From NCBI RefSeq assembly GCF_013185185.1, contig NZ_JAAZWE010000005.1, positions 186,001-250,000 of the forward strand: a DNA stretch of 64,000 bases. Reading direction: 5' to 3'. Positions within the stretch are counted from its first letter, which is position 1; every line of letters starts with the position of its first letter. This document shows positions 49,326 through 57,882 of this stretch, piece by piece. Made by a program: the position numbers and the translations under genes. Source of the DNA: Saccharibacillus endophyticus. Lineage in GTDB: Bacteria; Bacillota; Bacilli; Paenibacillales; Paenibacillaceae. Under the pieces are notes generated by a model, which made no database searches, was not told the DNA's origin, and saw only the letters and a list, made by a program, of their open reading frames with translations.

Positions 49326-51980
49326 TTATGCCCGGTTGCGACTGCGCTCGATACGTACCCGAACCACTTTGATAATCTCCATCAGGATGACCGCGCCCAA
49401 GGCCAAAGCCGAAGCGATCAGCCAGTCGTTCACGCCGAACTCGGCCGGGATCGAGAAGATATCGCGAACGCCCGGAAGCAGGGTTACCGCATAAAGCGCG
49501 AAGCAGAAGAGAACCGCGCCCAACACGTATTTATTGGAAAAGAATCCTGCGCCGAATGCCGTCTGAGTCTGCGAACGGGCGGCGAACGTCTGAAGCGTGC
49601 GGGCCAAAATCAGCGTCGTGAACGCCATCGCGACGCTCAATTCCGGCGACTGCTGGAGTCCGATATACTGCGACACGATAACCGCGATACCGATCAGCAC
49701 GCCGCGGATAATGACCGTTTGCAGCGTACCGCCCGCGAAGATGCCTTCCTTAATATCCCGCGGCTTGCGCTGCATGACGTCCGGCTCCGCTTTTTCCATG
49801 CCCAACGCGATCGCCGGCAGCGAGTCGTTGAGCAGGTTGATGAACAGCAACTGCAGCGCCGTGAACGGATTGATCCAGTCGAAGACGAGGGCGAACAGGA
49901 TCGCGATGATCGCGCCCAGGTTGCCCGAGAACAGATAGGCGATCGACTTTTTGATGTTATCGAAGACGGTCCGGCCGACTTCGACCGCGCTGACGATCGA
50001 AACGAAGTTGTCGTCGGTCAACACCATCGCCGCGGAGTTTTTGGCCACGTCGGTACCGCTGCCCATCGCGACGCCGATATCCGCCTGCTTGAGCGCCGGA
50101 GCGTCGTTGACGCCGTCGCCGGTCATCGCGGTGATGCGGCCTTTTTTCTGCCAGGCGCGCACGATCCGGATTTTGTTCTCCGGCGATACCCGCGCGTAGA
50201 CTGCGATATGTTCCAATCGGTTGTCCAGCTCGCTGTCCGACAGGGCATCCAGCTCGCGGCCCGTCAAAGCTTCGTCGCCTTCCGTCATCAAGCCGATGTC
50301 GCGCCCGATCGCTTGCGCGGTCGTCTTATGGTCGCCCGTGATCATGACCGGACGGATCCCCGCGCTGATCGCTTCTTTGATTGCGCCGTATACCGCGTCG
50401 CGCGGCGGATCGATCATGGCGGTCAGGCCGACGAAGACCAGATCGTTCTCGTCGCTCTCGTCCACGGTCACGCCGTCCGCGATTTCTTTGTACCCGAACG
50501 CCAGTACCCGCAGGGCGCGGTCGGAGAAATCTTCGTTTTTGGCTTGAATCTTGCGCAGCCATTCGTCCGTGAACTTCTCTTCCCGCTCGCCGATCCGAAT
50601 TTGCGCGCAGCGGTCGAGCAATACGTCAGGCCCGCCTTTGACCAGAAGCAAACGGCGTCCGTCGATCGTATGTATCGTCGACATCAGCTTGCGGTCGGAG
50701 TCGAACGGAATCTCGCCTTCGCGACCGAACTCGCCGCGTACTTCTTCATGGTTGCGGTTCTTTTTGGAACTGTACGCCAGCAGCGCCGTTTCCGTCGGAT
50801 CGCCGATCTCCTGCCCGTCTTCGTTGATGCGCGAATCGTTGCAGAGCACCGCGATGCGCATCAGCCACTGCTCCGAATCCGTCCACTGACCCGGATCGTC
50901 AGGAATTTGCTCTTCCCGTCCTTCCGGCACGTAATCGTCGACGACGGTCATCTTGTTTTGCGTCAGCGTACCCGTCTTGTCGGTACAGATGACGCTGGTC
51001 GAGCCCAAAGTCTCGACCGCGGGCAGGCGCCGTATGATCGCGTGCCGCTTCGCCATCTTGTTCGTTCCGACGGCGAGCACGATGGTCACGATCGAGGACA
51101 GGGCCTCGGGAATCGCGGCGACCGCAACGGCGACCGCGAACATGAACGAATTGAGGATCGCGCCCGTCATATCGTTCGTATCGCCGGACAACCATTCGCG
51201 TCCCGCTTCAACGCCGAAGATGACGATACACAGAATCAGAATGAACACGCCCAGCTTTTTGCTGAAACTTTCCAACTTGCGTTGAAGCGGCGTCTGCTTG
51301 GCTTCCGCGCTTTCGAGCAGTCCGGCGATTTTGCCGATCTCCGAATTGACTCCGGTACCGGTAATCACCATCGTGGCGCGTCCGTAGACAACCAATGCGC
51401 CGCTGAAGGCCATATTGCGCCGGTCGCCGACTCCGGACTCTTCGTCGATGGTATCGACATGCTTCTCGGCAGGCTCCGATTCGCCCGTGAGCATGCCTTC
51501 ATCCGTCTTGAGCGAGCTGCTTTCCAGCAGACGCCCGTCGGCAGGCACGTAGTCTCCGGCTTCAAGCAGCACGATATCGCCGGGAACCACTTCCCTGGCC
51601 TCGATCGTCTCCACGCGTCCTCCGCGTTTGACCTTCGCCGACGGCGCGGACATCTGCTTCAATGCGTCCAGGGAGTTCTCGGCTTTCTTGGTCTGCACGA
51701 CGCCGATGATCGAGTTCATGACCAATACGGCGAAGATGATAATCGATTCGATAATCTCGCCCAACGCCAACTGCACGATCGCCGCAGCCAGCAGCACGAT
51801 GACCATCGGGTCTTTGAACGATTCCAAAATCAGCTTCCAGACGGGGTCCTTCTCCCGCTCCTTCAATTCGTTATAACCGTGCTCCTCCAGCCGCCTGCCC
51901 GCTTCCCCCGAATCCAATCCTTCCGGGCGGGACTTCAGTTCCTTTAGCGTCTCTTCGCCGCTTTTACGGTAAAACTCCAC
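49326..51980 (-). CDS. P-type cation ATPase, Ca2+-ATPase-like (type IIA/PacL group)
   Basis: 884 residues. Order: cation-ATPase N domain, actuator domain with TGES (165-168), helix M4 with IPEAL (291-294), phosphorylation site DKTGTLT (D334), nucleotide domain, hinge TGDGVNDAPALK, and a C-terminal six-helix bundle. Ca2+ pumps usually have PEGLP in M4; here it is PEALS, so the ion is less certain (Ca2+ or Mn2+ most likely). GTG start at 51980 with GGAGGG 6 bases upstream. It stands alone, with no clear terminator beyond an inverted AGAAACGT/ACGTTTCT pair at 49230-49290. Confidence 0.9.
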   Translation of the reverse strand: MEFYRKSGEETLKELKSRPEGLDSGEAGRRLEEHGYNELKEREKDPVWKLILESFKDPMVIVLLAAAIVQLALGEIIESIIIFAVLVMNSIIGVVQTKKAENSLDALKQMSAPSAKVKRGGRVETIEAREVVPGDIVLLEAGDYVPADGRLLESSSLKTDEGMLTGESEPAEKHVDTIDEESGVGDRRNMAFSGALVVYGRATMVITGTGVNSEIGKIAGLLESAEAKQTPLQRKLESFSKKLGVFILILCIVIFGVEAGREWLSGDTNDMTGAILNSFMFAVAVAVAAIPEALSSIVTIVLAVGTNKMAKRHAIIRRLPAVETLGSTSVICTDKTGTLTQNKMTVVDDYVPEGREEQIPDDPGQWTDSEQWLMRIAVLCNDSRINEDGQEIGDPTETALLAYSSKKNRNHEEVRGEFGREGEIPFDSDRKLMSTIHTIDGRRLLLVKGGPDVLLDRCAQIRIGEREEKFTDEWLRKIQAKNEDFSDRALRVLAFGYKEIADGVTVDESDENDLVFVGLTAMIDPPRDAVYGAIKEAISAGIRPVMITGDHKTTAQAIGRDIGLMTEGDEALTGRELDALSDSELDNRLEHIAVYARVSPENKIRIVRAWQKKGRITAMTGDGVNDAPALKQADIGVAMGSGTDVAKNSAAMVLTDDNFVSIVSAVEVGRTVFDNIKKSIAYLFSGNLGAIIAILFALVFDWINPFTALQLLFINLLNDSLPAIALGMEKAEPDVMQRKPRDIKEGIFAGGTLQTVIIRGVLIGIAVIVSQYIGLQQSPELSVAMAFTTLILARTLQTFAARSQTQTAFGAGFFSNKYVLGAVLFCFALYAVTLLPGVRDIFSIPAEFGVNDWLIASALALGAVILMEIIKVVRVRIERSRNRA

Positions 51981-52140
51981 GGAATCCCTCCTAAACTATT
52001 CGCGCGGTCCGGCGCCCTGAGTGACGCGGAACAAGGTGAGTATTCCAAAAGGCCGGCCGCTCTTCTCTTTCTTCTTACCCAGAAGAGGTTGTCTGCGTTC
52101 CATATTTTCAGCCGTTTTTTCAGCAAATTTCAAAAAGATA

Positions 52141-52175
52141 GGGCAGAAGTTCGAAAAAAATTCGAACTTCTGCCC
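52141..52175 (-). terminator. Terminator of the DUF4173 gene
   Basis: GGGCAGAAGTTCGAA / TTCGAACTTCTGCCC, a perfect 15-base stem with a 5-base loop, then TATCTTTTT on the minus strand. The gap 51981-52140 shows nothing else. Confidence 0.9.
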
Positions 52176-52197
52176 GTTCCCGCGGTTTTGCTATGTT

Positions 52198-53688
52198 TTA
52201 CTCGACATATCGCTCTAATAATCCGCGCGCTTGCCAATCCGACAGGTTCCACGACTGCCATGCCGAAGGCTCCGCCGACTCCTCCGAAGCCTTTTGCCGA
52301 AGCAGAGCGTCGACCTCTCCGCCTTCCCGGGCACCGTACTCGACCAGCACGGGCACGGCGTCGGAAGACAAGCCCATCAGATAACCCATATCCGCCGACG
52401 CTTCCTCCCTTTGCAGATTCAGCAAAGCGATCATCCGATCCATAAAGGAATAATTCACGGCCAGATAAGCGCATACCGCAAGCGCCACCATCCACCTTCC
52501 CAGCGGCAGTCGTCTGAAACGGATGCACAAAGCGAACAAAATCATCAGCAGGAACAAGAAGATCATGAACGCGTGCACCAGGAATCGCAGGCGGGTATAA
52601 CCGTAAGCTTCCTCATACATCAACAGGCGCGAAAAAGCCGAGCCCAGCATCGCCGCCGAGCAAAAAACGAGCAGATAAAGCAAACCGTTCAGCACGCCGG
52701 CCGTCTTGCCTGTGCCGGGTCGGGTAGCATACATGCCGATCAGCAGCAGCGCGAAGTTGATGAACGTTACCCCTATCAACTCTCCGAAGCCGCTTCGCGC
52801 ATACTCCGCATACGAAGCCGACTCCGGCAGCACGCCCTGCCACGCTCCGAACAAATACGAGAATTGAAAAGCGACGAACAGCACGTAGACCAGGTTTAGC
52901 GTCATCATCAGCGTGACCGTGACCAGCGTCTGGAACTTGGCCGGAGCTTCGCTGAAACTTGCCATCGCGGGACCCTGCACGGGCGGCGAGCGACGAGGAG
53001 AACGAAATCCCGCCAGATAGGTGAAAAAGAATGCGCCGATCACCGCCGACCAGATCAGTCTTGCCGTACCGTCGCCGAGGGTAAGCCGCGTGAACCATGC
53101 CGGAATCTTTTCCGCCATCGTACGCAGCACCCCGTCCGCGGAAAGCAGCAGGATCGAAACGAGGATCAATACGGGAGCCGCGATCAGCAAACCGTACATC
53201 ACCTGCCTGAGCGGAGAGTCTCCCTCTTCCTCCGGTTCATCTTCCTGTTCGGGCTTGCGCCGGAAAGCGGCCCACAAGTCCGGGATATGCATCAGCGTTT
53301 GTTTGATGCCGTGTCCGATCGCGTCGGCGATCAGCATCGGATCGTGCCAGCTTCTTTTCCGATCGCCCAGCATGTACGTCAACTGCCAAGCGACCAATAC
53401 CGGCAAAGCGATCAGATTGAGCACGAAAAACACCGGATTGTCGAACAATCCGTACGTAAGGGCCAACAGCAGCGCGGCCGCCGTCAACAGCAGCCCCGCC
53501 CGTTCGGGCGGACGCATCGCTTCCCGTCCGAACGTCCAGAAGTAGGCATAGAACAGCAGCAGAAACAACGGCACGGACACCCCCGGCACCTTTCCGAAAA
53601 ACAGCAGCTGATGCAGGCCTCCGAGCGCCAACGCCGCCGCGATCGGCAGCAGCGGACTCCTTTTGCTTTCCATTGTCGTCGTATTCAT
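52198..53688 (-). CDS. DUF4173/DUF4153-like polytopic membrane protein
   Basis: 496 residues. About 12 membrane helices, with cytosolic loops rich in Glu (RKPEQEDEPEEEGDSPLRQV near 163-182) and a soluble C-terminal stretch of about 70 residues. The fold order and the FWTFGREAM and RLLMYEEAYGYTRLRFLVHA blocks fit DUF4173 proteins. The function is unknown. The start at 53688 has GGAGGGG 9 bases upstream; a frame to 53736 is weaker. It is divergent from an SgrR-like regulator gene and its promoter carries shared element P1. Confidence 0.78.
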   Translation of the reverse strand: MNTTTMESKRSPLLPIAAALALGGLHQLLFFGKVPGVSVPLFLLLFYAYFWTFGREAMRPPERAGLLLTAAALLLALTYGLFDNPVFFVLNLIALPVLVAWQLTYMLGDRKRSWHDPMLIADAIGHGIKQTLMHIPDLWAAFRRKPEQEDEPEEEGDSPLRQVMYGLLIAAPVLILVSILLLSADGVLRTMAEKIPAWFTRLTLGDGTARLIWSAVIGAFFFTYLAGFRSPRRSPPVQGPAMASFSEAPAKFQTLVTVTLMMTLNLVYVLFVAFQFSYLFGAWQGVLPESASYAEYARSGFGELIGVTFINFALLLIGMYATRPGTGKTAGVLNGLLYLLVFCSAAMLGSAFSRLLMYEEAYGYTRLRFLVHAFMIFLFLLMILFALCIRFRRLPLGRWMVALAVCAYLAVNYSFMDRMIALLNLQREEASADMGYLMGLSSDAVPVLVEYGAREGGEVDALLRQKASEESAEPSAWQSWNLSDWQARGLLERYVE

Positions 53689-53750
53689 TTTCCGAAACCC
53701 CTCCGTCGTTCGAACAGGATGGCTGCCCGTCCGCATTGTATTCTTTTTCC

Positions 53751-53783
53751 ATTGTAGATGTTAAAATAAGAAGATAAAGAGAA
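53751..53783 (-). promoter_or_regulatory. Shared promoter element P1, copy 2
   Basis: On the minus strand TTCTCTTTATCTTCTTATTTTA (53783-53762) is followed by TACAAT (53756-53751) and GGAA, in the same register as at 45461-45493. The stretch also lies 45 bases before the divergent SgrR-like gene. Confidence 0.65.
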
Positions 53784-53827
53784 AGGTTTGGCAGTGTTTT
53801 TTCTTATTTTGTAAGGGGGAGCGAATC

Positions 53828-55648
53828 ATGAAGCTGCACAGGCAATTTCTACTGCTGCACGAACGGTACGGGACGCAAGAAGTGGAAAATAACGGGATTC
53901 AGGTAACGTTGGCGGAAGTGGCGGAGACCCTGGACTGCACGCACCGAAGCGCATTGACCGTAGTCGGGAAAATGGCGAGTGCCGGATGGATACGCTGGTC
54001 GTCGCAAAGGGGACGCGGCAAGCGTTCAGGGTTGTCTTTTCTGGTGACGCCCGAGGATATTGCGGCACAATCCGTAGCCGATGCGATCCGGCGCGGAGAT
54101 TTCCGGGGAATCGCGGGCGAGTTGGGGGATAATCCGCCTTCGCCCGCCATGCAGGAACGGCTGCAAGAATCGCTGCGCACGTACTTCGGCCACCATTCGG
54201 AAATGCGGACGGGCCGTCAGATCGATACGCTGAGGCTGCCGATCCGTCAGCAGCTGCATGCGCTCGATCCGATCCGGACCAATCTGCTCGCCGAATCGTT
54301 CGTCGCGAGCCATGTCTTTGACGGGCTTTTGCGGCAGCAGGCGGGTTCGGACGAGATTCTGCCCGCGCTTGCCCATCATTGGGAACCGTCGGAGGACCAA
54401 AAGTGCTGGACCTTTTATTTGCGAAAAGACGTGCCTTTCCACGACGGACGAATCCTGAGTTCGGAAGACGTCGTGTATACGTTCGAGCGCATGCTCAAGC
54501 TGTCCGAACGGACGCTCTACGGCTTTATGTTCCGGAATATCGAAGAGGTGTCCGGTATCGGTCCTTTGACCGTGCGGATTAAGCTGAAGCGCGCCCATTC
54601 TCTGTTCCTGCCTTTTCTATGTACCAGCCGGACGTCCGTCGTGCCGAAAAACGCGCTGGCGCGCGGCGAGGACCTATTCAGTCGGCAGCCGATCGGAACA
54701 GGACCGTTTCGCGTGGCCGAATTCGATCGCGACCTATGCGTACTGGAGGCGTTCACTGCGCATTACGCGGGAAGAGCGCATCTGGATCGGGTAGAAATCG
54801 TTAATATTCCGTGGCGGATGCAAGGAGAGACGGAACTTGCCGGAGAATCGGACTTGCCTTTTCATGTGGTTCCGGGCGCCGCGACGAACAGTTCTTCGCA
54901 AGCAAACGAAGCGCGTACGCTCCATCGAAAAATCCAGCCCGCCCACGGCAATGAGCCGCCTGTCCGATCCGGGCCTGCATCCAAACCCGCTGCATGGACA
55001 CAGGCGCATGCCGAAGTGTTTTCGCGCAAATTCGTGACCTGCAATACCAAAAGCGGCCCGCTGCGCGATCCGGGAAGACGCGCTTCGGTCATTGCCGCTA
55101 TCGCCGAGCGCGAAGCGCCGAACAGGGATGCGCATGCAGCGGCGGAACAAAACAGAGAGCCGGAAAATCTTCCCCCGCTGCGCCTGTTAACCATTCCGCA
55201 ATACCGCAAAGATGCTGTTCTGATCCGAGATCGACTGGAACGACGAGGATATGCCTGCCGCATCATCATCGTGACGGTAGACGACTTCAAGGGACGAACC
55301 CGCCTGGCTGCGGACCTGATCTTGTTCTCGTTGATCCGCGACCGCGACGAACAGCTCCGTCTATTCGACCTGTACATTACCTTGTCGGAACATGCCGACT
55401 CGAAGACTCGCTTGTTGATCCGCGGCGCGCTGCGCCAAGCGGCTTTCGATCCCACTCCGCGCGGCCGAGGGCGGGAGTTGGACGATATCGAGACGCTGCT
55501 CATCGCGGGGAATCAACTGCACGTATTGTACGAGACGCCGCTGCAAACCGCCTACCTGCCCAGCATACGCGGCGTCAGCTTCGGCTCGCAGGGCTGGATC
55601 GATCTGCGCGCGATTTGGTTTCCGCCCGTGGATTCATGCGCACATTAA
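53828..55648 (+). CDS. SgrR-like transcriptional regulator (HTH plus SBP_bac_5)
   Basis: 606 residues. An SgrR-type winged helix-turn-helix covers about 1-110 (MKLHRQFLLLHERYG, VTLAEVAETLDCTHRSALTVVGKMASAGWI). A solute-binding-protein-like domain follows from about residue 140 (LRLPIRQQLHALDPIRTN, then WTFYLRKDVPFHDGRILSSED). A low-complexity hydrophilic insert lies near 355-450. There is no signal peptide, so it acts in the cytosol as a ligand-sensing regulator. The ligand is unknown. AAGGGGGAG lies 7 bases before the ATG. Its divergent neighbour is the DUF4173 gene. Confidence 0.85.
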   Translation: MKLHRQFLLLHERYGTQEVENNGIQVTLAEVAETLDCTHRSALTVVGKMASAGWIRWSSQRGRGKRSGLSFLVTPEDIAAQSVADAIRRGDFRGIAGELGDNPPSPAMQERLQESLRTYFGHHSEMRTGRQIDTLRLPIRQQLHALDPIRTNLLAESFVASHVFDGLLRQQAGSDEILPALAHHWEPSEDQKCWTFYLRKDVPFHDGRILSSEDVVYTFERMLKLSERTLYGFMFRNIEEVSGIGPLTVRIKLKRAHSLFLPFLCTSRTSVVPKNALARGEDLFSRQPIGTGPFRVAEFDRDLCVLEAFTAHYAGRAHLDRVEIVNIPWRMQGETELAGESDLPFHVVPGAATNSSSQANEARTLHRKIQPAHGNEPPVRSGPASKPAAWTQAHAEVFSRKFVTCNTKSGPLRDPGRRASVIAAIAEREAPNRDAHAAAEQNREPENLPPLRLLTIPQYRKDAVLIRDRLERRGYACRIIIVTVDDFKGRTRLAADLILFSLIRDRDEQLRLFDLYITLSEHADSKTRLLIRGALRQAAFDPTPRGRGRELDDIETLLIAGNQLHVLYETPLQTAYLPSIRGVSFGSQGWIDLRAIWFPPVDSCAH

Positions 55649-55690
55649 TGTGCCTATACTACATTTGTGCGTCTATCCCACATTAATGTG
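55641..55690. promoter_or_regulatory. Three phased palindromic operator boxes
   Basis: CACATTAATGTG at 55641-55652, TACATTTGTGCG at 55660-55671 and CACATTAATGTG at 55679-55690: start-to-start spacing is exactly 19 in both steps. They lie between the SgrR-like gene (the first box overlaps its last codons) and the dehydrogenase gene, 67 bases before the latter's start. Confidence 0.65.
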
Positions 55691-55756
55691 CGTACTTACG
55701 AAAAAGAATCTTTTCTTCTACAATCGGAATATCAATTCAACCGGGAGGAATACCAA

Positions 55757-56797
55757 ATGACTGATGCAGCAAAAATGAAAGCCGTCGCTTTGAAAGAATA
55801 TTTGCCGATCGACCGCGAGGATAGCCTGTTCGATGCGGAATTGGATACGCCGTCGCCGAAAGGGCGAGATTTGCTCGTCCGCGTCAAAGCCGTTTCCGTT
55901 AATCCGGTCGACGTGAAAGTACGCGCTCCGAAAGCCCGCGCGGAAGAACAGCCTCGCGTGCTCGGTTGGGATGCTGCGGGAATCGTCGAAGCCGTCGGCG
56001 AAGAAGCAACGCTGTTCCAGCCGGGCGACGAAGTCTATTACGCGGGCAGCATCACGCGTTCCGGCAGCAACGCCGAATTCCAGTTGGTCGACGAACGAAT
56101 CGTGGGCCGCAAGCCGGGTTCGCTCGACTGGGCCGAAGCCGCCGCGCTGCCGCTCACGACGCTGACCGCGTGGGAAGCTTTGCATGACCGTCTCCGCCTC
56201 TCCAAAAAACCGGCCGATAACGAAGGCAAAAGCATTCTGATCATCGGCGCGGCGGGCGTCGTCGGTTCGATCGCCACCCAGCTCGCGAATTTGGCGGGAC
56301 TGACCGTGATCGGTACGGCTTCGCGCAAGGAATCGGCGGATTGGGCCAAAGAACACGGAGCGCATCATATCATCAATCACTACGAGGACTTTGCAGAGCA
56401 AATCGGGAAGCTCGGATCGGAAGCGCCGGAATATATCCTGTGCCTCAACAGCACCGATAAGCACTGGGACAACATGGCGAAAGCATTGGCTCCTCAAGGC
56501 ATCATCTGCTCGATCGTGGAAACGGACGAAGCATTCGACCTGAATAAACTCAAAAACAAAAGCGGCACGTTCGTCTGGGAGCTGATGTTCACCCGCGCCA
56601 TGTTCGAGACGAAAGACATGATCGCCCAGCACGAGCTGTTGAACGACGCGGCGAAGCTCGTGGACGAAGGCAAGCTGGTCACGACTTTGACGGAGCGCCT
56701 GTCCCCGTTCAACGCGGCCAATATGCGCGAAGCGCATCGGCGGCTCGAGAGCGGAAGAATGATCGGGAAACTGGTCGTAGAAGGATTCGGGGCATAA
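55757..56797 (+). CDS. Zinc-type alcohol dehydrogenase / quinone oxidoreductase family protein
   Basis: 346 residues, MDR superfamily. The GroES-like domain (about 25-125) has SVNPVDVKVRAP and GWDAAGIVEAVG, and the Rossmann domain carries the dinucleotide loop GAAGVVGSIA (about 162-171). The Cys/His zinc ligands of true alcohol dehydrogenases are absent, so it is closer to zinc-free quinone oxidoreductases (TIGR02817-like). It should reduce quinones or enones with NADPH. GGAGGAA lies 6 bases before ATG 55757; the frame back to 55667 crosses the operator boxes and is rejected. Confidence 0.87.
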   Translation: MTDAAKMKAVALKEYLPIDREDSLFDAELDTPSPKGRDLLVRVKAVSVNPVDVKVRAPKARAEEQPRVLGWDAAGIVEAVGEEATLFQPGDEVYYAGSITRSGSNAEFQLVDERIVGRKPGSLDWAEAAALPLTTLTAWEALHDRLRLSKKPADNEGKSILIIGAAGVVGSIATQLANLAGLTVIGTASRKESADWAKEHGAHHIINHYEDFAEQIGKLGSEAPEYILCLNSTDKHWDNMAKALAPQGIICSIVETDEAFDLNKLKNKSGTFVWELMFTRAMFETKDMIAQHELLNDAAKLVDEGKLVTTLTERLSPFNAANMREAHRRLESGRMIGKLVVEGFGA

Positions 56798-56840
56798 ATC
56801 AATACGGCAAACCGATAGCGAAAATCGAAAAGCATAAAAA

Positions 56841-56876
56841 AATCCCTGCCGCTCGCATGATGCGAATAGCAGGGCT
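56841..56876 (-). terminator. Terminator between convergent genes
   Basis: On the minus strand AAAGCCCTGC..CGCAT / ATGCG..GCAGGG is followed by ATTTTTTTATG. It serves the CatB-like gene best; on the plus strand the T-run is weak. Confidence 0.75.
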
Positions 56877-56911
56877 TTCCGATTTTGAATTTCAACGGTA
56901 CGAACTGCCGG

Positions 56912-57574
56912 TCATTTTTGTTCAAGCTTGCGCTTCTTCCTGCATTCTTCGACCGCCTCGCATAGATCCCCGATCTTTCCGCTCGTAAGAAAAGGAATCA
57001 TCGGCTTGATTTCCTCGATATTCAGCTCCCACCACCTCGCTTGCAGCAGCTGTTCGATCTCGAACGGTTCGAAGCGTTTACGAATGCTCACGGCCGGATT
57101 GCCTCCGACAATCGTGTACGGCTCGACGTCCCTGGTCACGACGGCGCGCGAAGCGATCACCGCTCCGTGACCGATCTTCACCCCGGGCATGATCATCGCT
57201 TCCGTGCCGATCCAGACATCGCTTCCGACGACAGTATCTCCTTTCGGCGTAAAGCCGTCGGCTGCCCCTTCGTTCAAATCCGGCGTGTAGTAAAACGGAT
57301 ACGTCGTCACCCAGTCGCTTCGATGCCCCTGGTTGCCGCACATGATAAATGAAGCTCCTGAGCCAATCGAGCAAAACCGCCCGATCACCAGCTTATCCGT
57401 TACCCATTCCTCCGGCGAAAGATAACGCACGCAAATATCTTCAAAATGCTTGTCATGATAATACCCCGAGTAGTAGCTGTAATCGCCTACTTCGATATTC
57501 GGATTCGTCACGTGCTCCTTAAGAACGTACCCTTGCGACCAATGCGGAAAAATAGACGGATTATCGTTATTCAT
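56912..57574 (-). CDS. CatB-type xenobiotic (chloramphenicol/streptogramin) O-acetyltransferase
   Basis: 220 residues, left-handed beta-helix acetyltransferase of hexapeptide-repeat type. It is close to type B chloramphenicol acetyltransferases by motif: NPNIEVGDYSYYSGYYH, IGRFCSIGSGASFIM, then NQGHRSDW with the catalytic His84, and the hexapeptide run VVGSDVWIGTEAMIMPGVKI. It would move acetyl from acetyl-CoA to a drug hydroxyl. Vat-type streptogramin acetyltransferases share this fold, so the drug is uncertain, and chromosomal copies often give little resistance. GGGAGAG lies before ATG 57574. Single gene in host-like GC content, with no mobile element beside it. Confidence 0.85.
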   Translation of the reverse strand: MNNDNPSIFPHWSQGYVLKEHVTNPNIEVGDYSYYSGYYHDKHFEDICVRYLSPEEWVTDKLVIGRFCSIGSGASFIMCGNQGHRSDWVTTYPFYYTPDLNEGAADGFTPKGDTVVGSDVWIGTEAMIMPGVKIGHGAVIASRAVVTRDVEPYTIVGGNPAVSIRKRFEPFEIEQLLQARWWELNIEEIKPMIPFLTSGKIGDLCEAVEECRKKRKLEQK

Positions 57575-57882
57575 CGTTTTCTCTCCCGTTGACGGGCTTC
57601 AAAGCCCGGTAGTGTGGAGGGCAGCAGCACATCGGGACCTTTTCCCATATCAAAAAGACAACAAAACAAGGCCAAACGGTTCGCCCTGATTCGTTGTCTT
57701 CTTCGCATGAATCTCTATTCGAAGAAACCGAACTCCATCCGATGGAATGGAAAAAGGCGCCGAATGCGACCGTGCCCGGACTTACGCTAAAAAGACAGAC
57801 TTCTCCCGTCTTAAGCGAATCGTCGCGTACGAACAGTCGTCGTTTTCGGCATGCCTTTTCCCCTTTCCCTGTAAAGTCACTT
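57575..57882. other. Intergenic stretch with no recognised feature
   Basis: 308 bases between the acetyltransferase start and the end of the channel gene. Short open frames on the plus strand (57694-57891, 57747-58004) have no ribosome site and look like chance. No repeat family member and no clear terminator for the channel gene was found. Confidence 0.5.
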
